In this document: in pieces, positions 57,201 to 64,000 of the stretch
Position numbering within the stretch: the stretch's first letter is position 1
How the letters are laid out: each line of letters opens with the position of its first letter
Assembly: GCA_902729315.2 (NCBI GenBank)
Contig: LR746279.1
Coordinates: 1,564,001 to 1,628,000 of the forward strand
Reading direction: 5' to 3'
Length of the DNA: 64,000 bases
Source of the DNA: Spirodela intermedia
Lineage: Eukaryota; Streptophyta; Magnoliopsida; Alismatales; Araceae
Translations under genes and position numbers: made by a program
Notes under the pieces: generated by a model
The model's database searches: none
What the model was told of the DNA's origin: nothing
Seen by the model: only the letters and a program-made list of their open reading frames with translations

Positions 57201-60009
57201 GAGGATGCAGATTCCCTTTTCCATATGCTGGACACCAACAAGCTTAATGCCCATCTGAAGGAACTCATGCCTGGTCTTACTGCAAAGGTTTTCCGCACGT
57301 ACAATGCATCCATTACGTTGGATGACATGGTAAGGTCTAGTGAAAGCATGCTTTAGTGCTCTCTGATTCGGACTTTGCAAAAACAATAGAAGGCAAAAAC
57401 ATATCGTTGACTTTATTATGCATATCCTCCTTTTTTGGTTCTAAATTATGTGGAATTTAACCAGTCTAATAATAGCGCACAGCTGGAGACTAATTGCTGT
57501 TCACTTTGCGTTGACTTTATGGGGGGTACCGATTCAACATCTCTGACCCCAGGTTAATAAGATAGGGCTTGATTTCCTCTTACTATTTCAATTGCATCTC
57601 TCTGACCTCAGGTTGATATTTCTCAGATTGTCTGGCCCCAGTTTAATGAGATTGAAATATCTTTTGAGTGTTGATGTGGTGGGCTTTATGCAGATTAGTG
57701 TCAGCCTATTTGACTTTGGTTTATTGCTTTTCTTGGTCTATCTTCATAGAATAATGACCTAAATAACTGAAATTAGCCTTAAATTCTATAAGCTATATAA
57801 ACTCTAATTTTTTTGTCTGATGCCCTGTGGCGTTTACACAATCTTCTCCACCTTTTAGGGTGAGGTTTTGGTGGTTTATGCCCGCGCCACCAATGGGGTA
57901 GAAAAAGAATGCGTCTATCATATCGCACCTGCACTTATATTTTTCCATTTCTCACCCAACTTCTTCAGTTCCTGATGGTAGCAGTCTGCTGGTTAAATTT
58001 CCTGTGCAACAGTTGAATCAAGAAACCAAGGCTGGGATCGTGCAAGAGAAGCTTGCTGTTTACCAGCATGCAAACAAAGAGGTAGAGATGAAGTTTGCCA
58101 TGTCCCAACCATCGTATTTCTTGATTAAGCCTTCTATTATTAACCTATGTGATCTCTTACTCTGAATGTAGGTGGCAATCATCTGTAACCATCAAAGGAG
58201 TGTTTCCAAGTCCCACGACGCCCAAATGTCAAGACTGAATGACAAGTTAGAAGAATTAAATGTACCCACCTCTCAGTTTTCTCATTCTGTTTTTCCTCTT
58301 ATCATAATATTTTGTCTCAATCTCTTTATAAAATTTAATTTAGAACAAAGTTTGTGTACGTATTTTTGGAAGCCCTTACAGTGGAATCTCATATTTGTAT
58401 CCAGACTCAGCGAGAGGAGCTGAATGCAGATCTGAGTAGGGCGAGGAAGGGGAAGCCTCCTTTGAAAGACTCAGAGGGGAAGACAAAGAGGAATTTGTCA
58501 TCTGAAGCGTAATAATCCCCTTGATTTGCTTTTCTAGGTGTTAAGTGTTGTCATGCATCTGCCTTATAAAACTGTGATAATCCTGCAGGTTGGAGAAGAA
58601 GCTGATGCAGCTAGATGCGAAGATAGAAAAGATAGAATTAGATAAAAAACTCAAAGAGGATTTGAAGACCGTTGCTCTGGGTACATCAAAGATTAACTAT
58701 CTCGATCCCAGAATATCAGTTGCTTGGTGTAAACGGCATGAAGTCCCCATTGAAAAGGTTGAGCCCTTGCTTCTTTCGGTTGTGATGTTACATAATATTC
58801 CCCTCTTTGACCTTTACTGATGATCGCTGTGGATAATTCTCACAGATTTCTGATCACTTTTTGGTTTTTTTTAGTATTTTATTCATTTTCTCACAGTTAT
58901 AACATATCCTAATGAATGTAGTAGTTTCTCTTTAATCATGTGCTTACTCTTTCGTTTTGAAACTGTGGGTGATTTCACTTTATGAATATTTATGAAGCAT
59001 CTTTCCTCAATGCATTATCTCGCGCTTGTTGTATTCACTTTTTGGGTTTTCATTTCTGTTCTTCTCCATTGAATTCTCTCAAAGTTGTCCTGTGAAAACC
59101 ATCAAACATTATAAGAACAAGAGTTTTGAGTCCATTGCTTTCACAATTATCATCTCCCTGCTCTTCTTTTCGGTTTAAGTTTTTATCTTTGTGAAAATTT
59201 CACGAAAGAAACACTGTAAAGCATCTTCATCAACACATTAGTTCAGAACTTTTAATCATTTTTTGGCCTTTAATGTCTGTTCGTTTCAAATAATCGTCTC
59301 CAATTGATCCCTGCAATCACTCAGCGAAGAATGAGTTTTCTGAATCCATGGGTTTTACAATAATCAGCTGCTCACTCACAATGATCAATCATGACTGTCA
59401 AACTCAAAAAAATAACAATAAATCCTTCTAATAATTTTACACATGAGCGCGGTGGATCATCCTCCATAGCCCATAAATTCAGATTTTTAATTCACATTTC
59501 GGGTTTCAATTTATTCCTTTCAACTGATTGTATGTAATCCATCACTGTAACTCATCATGGAAGAATATCGTTTCTGAATCTATTTGCTTCTCATTAATCA
59601 TCTACAAACACTGTAAAGCATCTTCCTCAACAGATTAATTAGGACTTTTAATCACTTTTTGGCCTTCAATGTCTGTTCATTTATCAAATAATCGTCTCCA
59701 ATTGATCCCTGCAATCACTCGGCGAAGAATGAGTTTTCTGAATCCATGGGCTTTACAATAATCAACACTGGTTGTCAAAATTATCAAAACTTAACAATAA
59801 ATCCTTCAAATTGCTTTACACATGAACGCTGTAAATCATCCTCCATGGCTTTATCATTTGCCCTTTTCAACTGATTGTATGTAATCTATCATTGTAACTG
59901 ATCATAGAACATCGTTTCTGAATATATTTGCTTCTCACAGATATTCAACAAGTCTCTTCTGGCAAAGTTCGCCTGGGCAATGGATGTTGACCCGAGTTTC
60001 AGATTCTGA
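51299..60009 (+). CDS. TOP1: DNA topoisomerase I (type IB)
   Basis: Nuclear type IB topoisomerase that relaxes supercoils by a tyrosyl-DNA intermediate. Exons: 51299-52453, 52630-52824, 53546-53626, 54737-54796, 54943-55037, 55111-55267, 55426-55551, 56794-56877, 56964-57066, 57190-57329, 58013-58081, 58172-58261, 58405-58508, 58589-58757, 59941-60009. Phases agree, giving 898 residues. The N-terminal tail is charged and disordered, with repeated acidic motifs such as DSEDEKPL. The core has [68 protein letters not shown] and NHQRSVSK; arginines and the lysine in these motifs form the active site in the family. The catalytic tyrosine is Tyr857 in SKINYLDPR. The C terminus is [13 protein letters not shown]. 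The last exon encodes only 22 residues after a 1.2 kb intron. Confidence 0.95.
54112..54128. repeat. AC microsatellite in a TOP1 intron
   Basis: Short run of CA dinucleotides in the intron between exons 3 and 4. Confidence 0.7.
58995..59940. repeat. tandem duplication inside the last TOP1 intron
   Basis: Two clear copies begin at about 59209 and 59606 (offset about 397 bases), sharing ACACTGTAAAGCATCTTC, TCGTCTCCAATTGATCCCTG and GAAGAATGAGTTTTCTGAAT. They end with a matching CATCGTTTCTGAAT-like block. A weaker, older third copy is visible at about 58995-59165. The end of the last copy runs directly into the functional acceptor at 59940. Confidence 0.8.
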
Positions 60010-63000
60010 CCATCTTCAGCGGCCAGAGCTCCATGGACCCGGGCAGCTGCAGCTCCCCCCAATTGATTTATCAAAGATCTGAAGATTGTCAACGATTTTC
60101 AGGCATTATTCCAATTTTATGTGGCCCGATCCCAAGGCTCAGCACCTCCCCTTTGAGATTTTTTTCCCATTATGTAAGCCTAAGTACTGCTATTAGAGAT
60201 GCTTGGAGAGATCACAAATAATTGAGAGGATTTTTATTTTTCTTTTTTAAAATATATATCAGCCCATCTCCATTCCCCCTGTTCTCCGGCTCCCCATCTG
60301 GGTGGTTCATTCCGGATGCTCCTGATGATGCCGGATGCCTCTCCATTTGCCCACAGGAGAAGAAGTGTTCTTCTGAATGACCGTTGGGGAAGCCCTCAGT
60401 AGTTCCTTCTGCTGATTTCAAGTCATCGGTAGGTTTGGGCCTTGGGTCCGGAGCAGTTTTGTCCTCTCTCCCCTCTCCAATTGGCTTGGAGGGAGAGAAG
60501 GTTGTCAGCACCATGTTGCTTAAGAAACGTAACACAAGGAAATCTAAGAGTATAATTATAAAAGTAGTTTGACCTTTAGTAGATAATAAATATTAAGCAT
60601 TAAAGAGACTAAAACCGAAGGTACTTAGTAGTCTAACGAGAAATTATAGAGGTTTATTGGTAATTTAGTTGGTATCCAAAGAGTTAATGATAATCAATTA
60701 ATTCATATTTTATAAAAAGTTTCAATATGGTTTGTTATGCTTTGGAATCTAGAATGAGTTTTGTAGTTGACAAAAGCATGCAAATACAAAAGATATCATA
60801 CTTTAGTATATGAAAATTTTACATTCTAAGTCAATTAAACATGTCATTGACACTAATTCAATGTACAATGTTTATGTTAAAAATAATGTAGAAAAATAAT
60901 ATTAATGTATCAGTATATAAAGATTTATATTTGCTAAACAACAAGGTATATAGACTTTTCAACATTCATCTATTAGGAGCTTGTTATGTTATAAACCAAT
61001 GGAATGTGTATAAAGTGTCACATATTAGTTTGTAAAGAGTAACATATATAATTTATTAATTTTAAAAGGTCAATATCTATCAATGTTATTAATTTAATAC
61101 GTTAAAAGTAAGTTGAAAATTTGGAATAGAGAACTTAAGAGATACAAATAACTACGTAGATCAAATACATGGTTTTATTGTAAGCAATTTATGTTCCATA
61201 ACATCATAATATATCTGTGCTAACATTTAATTAAGTATAAATTAAGTTTTATAATTTAAATATCAAACTAAGTGATGGTATGTAACTAGCTTGATACATG
61301 ATGCATAATATGGTAGTGTATGAAGATTTGGGTTGCAGGACATCATACTACATTAACATTAGCATGTCAAGATCTAGGGATTATACTGTGGGATAGAGTA
61401 TGACATAAATGTTGTGGAATAATACAAGATATGAATGTTAATATGCCAATATCTGAAGAATAGATTATGAATGAAATGTAGAATAAAATGCTGATATATG
61501 ATTGAGTTTTATTGTGGGATCATAGAGTATGTCAAGCTTATTAAGTTAGTATATAGAAATTATAATATGAAATATAATTATATCCAGCTCTAAATTTCAC
61601 TTCATGATAATTTTAGTATGAAATAATGCAATTTATGAAGCCTAATATCCTAATGCATGGCAGCTATATTTGGATATAATAGAATATTTGAAATCAAATA
61701 TTTTAGAATATGTAACAATTGTAGTGATCCAACAACATGATATTGTATAAACATGCCCTTCTAAATAATATAACAATTTGAGGTCAACTCATATTAATTT
61801 AAAATTAAATTTTAGTAACAAAACTAAAACTATTCATTTAATGTGCTATGGTTATCATGAAGTAAATTGTAGTAACAATAGGGATTCCAAATTATTTGAA
61901 TGTTAAAGAATAAATCAAACATAACAAGATTTCTAGAAATAGGATAACAAGAACACAATTTCAAGGAAAATATTCATCAATTACCTTTCAAGGTGTTGAT
62001 TTTGTGGGGAAGAACTTCCAACTCTTTATCAATACAACACTATGTTAAGTTCCATGACTATCATGTTGATTCTTTTTGTTAAAACACCTTAAATCATAAT
62101 AATATCAGTCTATTATCCCTATAGTCATTTAAATGATAAGAATCATGAATCTAGTGGAAATGAGTTTGTAGGTAGAAATCATGAATCAAACCTTGAGTAA
62201 AGTAGGTCAGGACATCCAGATGTCTGTAAATTATGTATTTCTCTTATTAGTGAGTTCCATCAGTTTAAGTGAGACTAGTGACATTCTCAAGAACACTGCA
62301 AAGAATGACAAGAGGAGGGTAAGTTGGTAATTTTAACTTTTTTTTCATTTTATAATTTTTTTAAAGCAATTTTCTCAATGCTTAATAAGTCTATGTGGAC
62401 TTTGTTAGGTCACCATAGGCAAGGTTGGGTCAACACACTAAGTAAATATTATAGATAAACATAGATTTATAATTTTTTAAGCTTTCTTAACGTACATTGA
62501 CAAACCTAGGGTTCTTAATTTTTTAGTTTTCATTATTCTCCTTCATAGAACTACAACCTAAATTCACAATATCAATAATTCCTTTTGCATGATAGATTTC
62601 ACCAATGTCTACATACATTGTTCACTAGTGCATTAGCTTATCACCAGCACTCTCAATTATATTGATTTCATACAAAATTATCAGCCAAAAACTTACAAAT
62701 TAATTTCCTAACATGATATATTTGTATATTATTTATAGAGACAACAATAATCTAATTCTAAATTATTTCCAGGTATATTATTGAAACTTAGAAATATACT
62801 AGTATATTTCCAAACATGTTAGACTTGTAATACCTTTATTAGTATGTTATTTATACTTGTAAAGTTTTTGATATCATTAACTTTTAGATATTTCATACTT
62901 GTACCCAGCAAATACCCATAGGCAATGTTTATGATTTAACTTTATGGCATATTTCATATCCTTAAGTATATCATTTGAAATATATATATATATAATCTCC

Positions 63001-63558
63001 GTTATATCCTTTTTCTCTTGTTTCGATCCAGGCCTTTTTACCGGATCTACAAGGTGGATTCTTTTTTTGGGAAAATTACAATAAAGTCCTCTAAAATCTT
63101 TTTACTTTATTCCATATCCTCATCAAATAATTTTATTGTCTATACATTTTATAAAGTTTTCTTTGCATATTTTCTTCCTATTTTCAACCCAATTTGGCCC
63201 TTCGGCTGACTCATATGATTTAATTTTTATTTGATATCGCCATCATGAATTTTTCTTTATAACCTTCCGCGTGATCATGTGCATCCTACCGTTTAGTTTT
63301 TATCGGGTCTCTAGACCCGATACTTTGGCATCTAATCGGATCGTCTAATCAAATCCGGGGTATCCGATGGGCATTTTCTTGGTTATTGGACTACGAATTC
63401 GACCGTTATGGAAGCCCTAGCTCTGCAAACAAGGTGGGGGTTTTCATCGAATTTCGGACGGGGCGATGGAAACCCTGCAAATCCGCGCCTAAAACCCTAG
63501 AGACGTTCTCTCTCCTTCCTCGTGAACGCAGGGGAGGAGGGGGAGGGGGGAGGCTCTG
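60010..63558. other. AT-rich intergenic region
   Basis: Begins with the TOP1 3' UTR. Apart from a GC-richer patch at 60260-60530, whose minus-strand frame (107 codons) resembles nothing I know, this is AT-rich sequence without coding similarity. The right end holds the FtsZ1 promoter and leader, with a telo-box (AAACCCTAG, 63492-63500) about 60 bases before its start codon. Confidence 0.5.
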
Positions 63559-63825
63559 ATGGCTGGTAATGCACTTCAATCTGCTTTCCTCACGGGCACG
63601 ACGGGGCTGGTCCCTTCTCCTTGCTCCGCCTCTGGGCTTCTCTGCCCTTCCCTGGGTAGCTCTACATTTAGTCGGCTGAGAGCCCCGTGGAGGCCGAAGT
63701 ATGGGGCAGCTCGCTGCTCTTTTTCACTACCCTTCCCCCCGATGGACTCCGCCAGGATCAAGGTGGTCGGTGTTGGTGGCGGGGGGAACAATGCTGTCAA
63801 CCGCATGATCGGAAGTGGGTTGCAG
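63559..63825 (+). CDS. FTSZ1: plastid division protein FtsZ1, first exon
   Basis: First exon of a chloroplast FtsZ, the tubulin-like GTPase that forms the plastid division ring. ATG at 63559 opens 89 codons, with a consensus donor (TTGCAG|GTAACT) after 63825. Residues 1 to about 60 are rich in serine, alanine and arginine and lack acidic residues, as expected for a transit peptide. The mature protein begins near MDSARIKVVGVGGGGNNAVN, the start of the FtsZ GTPase domain; the SARIK form before it and RMIGSGLQ after it favour FtsZ1 over FtsZ2. The remaining exons lie beyond the window. The frame stays open through the donor to the window end, so a scan that requires a stop codon would miss it. 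Confidence 0.88.
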
Positions 63826-64000
63826 GTAACTGTTTGTCCTCGTTCATCCCTCTCATTGCTGTTTTCTGCGCTTCGTTGCTTCCCTTCGGCATCCTCGTCG
63901 GAGTTGGCACTTGAGCGGCATTACCTCTTTATGTTTTCTCGCTTATTTCTCCTTTGTTTTCCGGCGCTCTCCTTCACTCTGATCTGCATTTCAGCATCCT

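Noticed and set aside
60212-60535. 107-codon minus-strand frame with a GC-richer patch
   Set aside because: No recognisable domain, no supporting splice partners and no promoter signs; kept only as part of the intergenic description.
1-64000. CRISPR arrays, bacterial operons, attachment sites, functional rRNA or tRNA genes
   Set aside because: The tandem repeats found are too long and irregular for CRISPR spacing, the genome is plant nuclear, and no intact tRNA or rRNA gene was recognised on either strand.

Overview
The window is nuclear DNA of a flowering plant. All larger genes carry spliceosomal GT..AG introns, and the products are plant-specific or plant-typical: a plastid FtsZ with a transit peptide, an EDM2-type PHD protein, a UPL5-type ubiquitin ligase, class I small heat shock proteins and a DIR1-type lipid transfer protein. 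The intronless or nearly intronless genes (sHSP, DIR1-like) are strongly GC-rich while intron-rich genes are not. That bimodality is common in monocots, so a monocot is likely but not proven.

Layout. 1-11.1 kb is gene-poor and repeat-derived: a very long imperfect inverted repeat (about 600-2205 against 2279-4113) lies between two direct repeats, followed by decayed Ty3/gypsy and Ty1/copia fragments. 11.2-14.3 kb is a small heat shock protein cluster with one intact gene (+), one N-terminal remnant (-) and one frameshifted copy (+). 15.0-25.1 kb holds a purine-rich minisatellite and then UPL5 (+), whose 5.5 kb second intron is filled with copia and other repeat remnants. 25.1-28.7 kb holds a DIR1-like lipid transfer protein gene (-) with microsatellites on its 3' side and a five-copy minisatellite behind its promoter. 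28.7-32.7 kb is a DEK-C plus double-SWIB gene (-). 33.9-37.8 kb is an ankyrin plus double-BTB gene (-). 39.0-49.0 kb is an EDM2-like PHD/methyltransferase-like gene (+), divergent from the ankyrin-BTB gene, whose last exon contains an in-frame coding minisatellite. 49.0-50.3 kb is repeat-rich (5S-like segments, a near-perfect hairpin, GA-headed tandem repeats). 51.3-60.0 kb is DNA topoisomerase I (+). 60-63.5 kb is AT-rich and apparently empty. FtsZ1 (+) begins at 63.56 kb and runs off the window.

I worked out exon models by hand from GT/AG sites, reading phase and family conservation. UPL5 (916 aa), the SWIB gene (367 aa), ankyrin-BTB (570 aa) and TOP1 (898 aa) give complete open proteins. 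EDM2-like is complete except for its first coding exon. The genes do not form a pathway or an operon. One functional link is worth noting: EDM2 proteins are known to control transcript processing through heterochromatic, transposon-bearing introns, and UPL5 in this window has exactly such an intron.

I found no convincing new multi-gene system. The best leads for undescribed structure are the 3.5 kb inverted repeat, the EDM2-like coding minisatellite, the 49 kb hairpin with 5S-like segments, and the sHSP remnant that keeps a promoter-like TATA region but lacks its alpha-crystallin domain.
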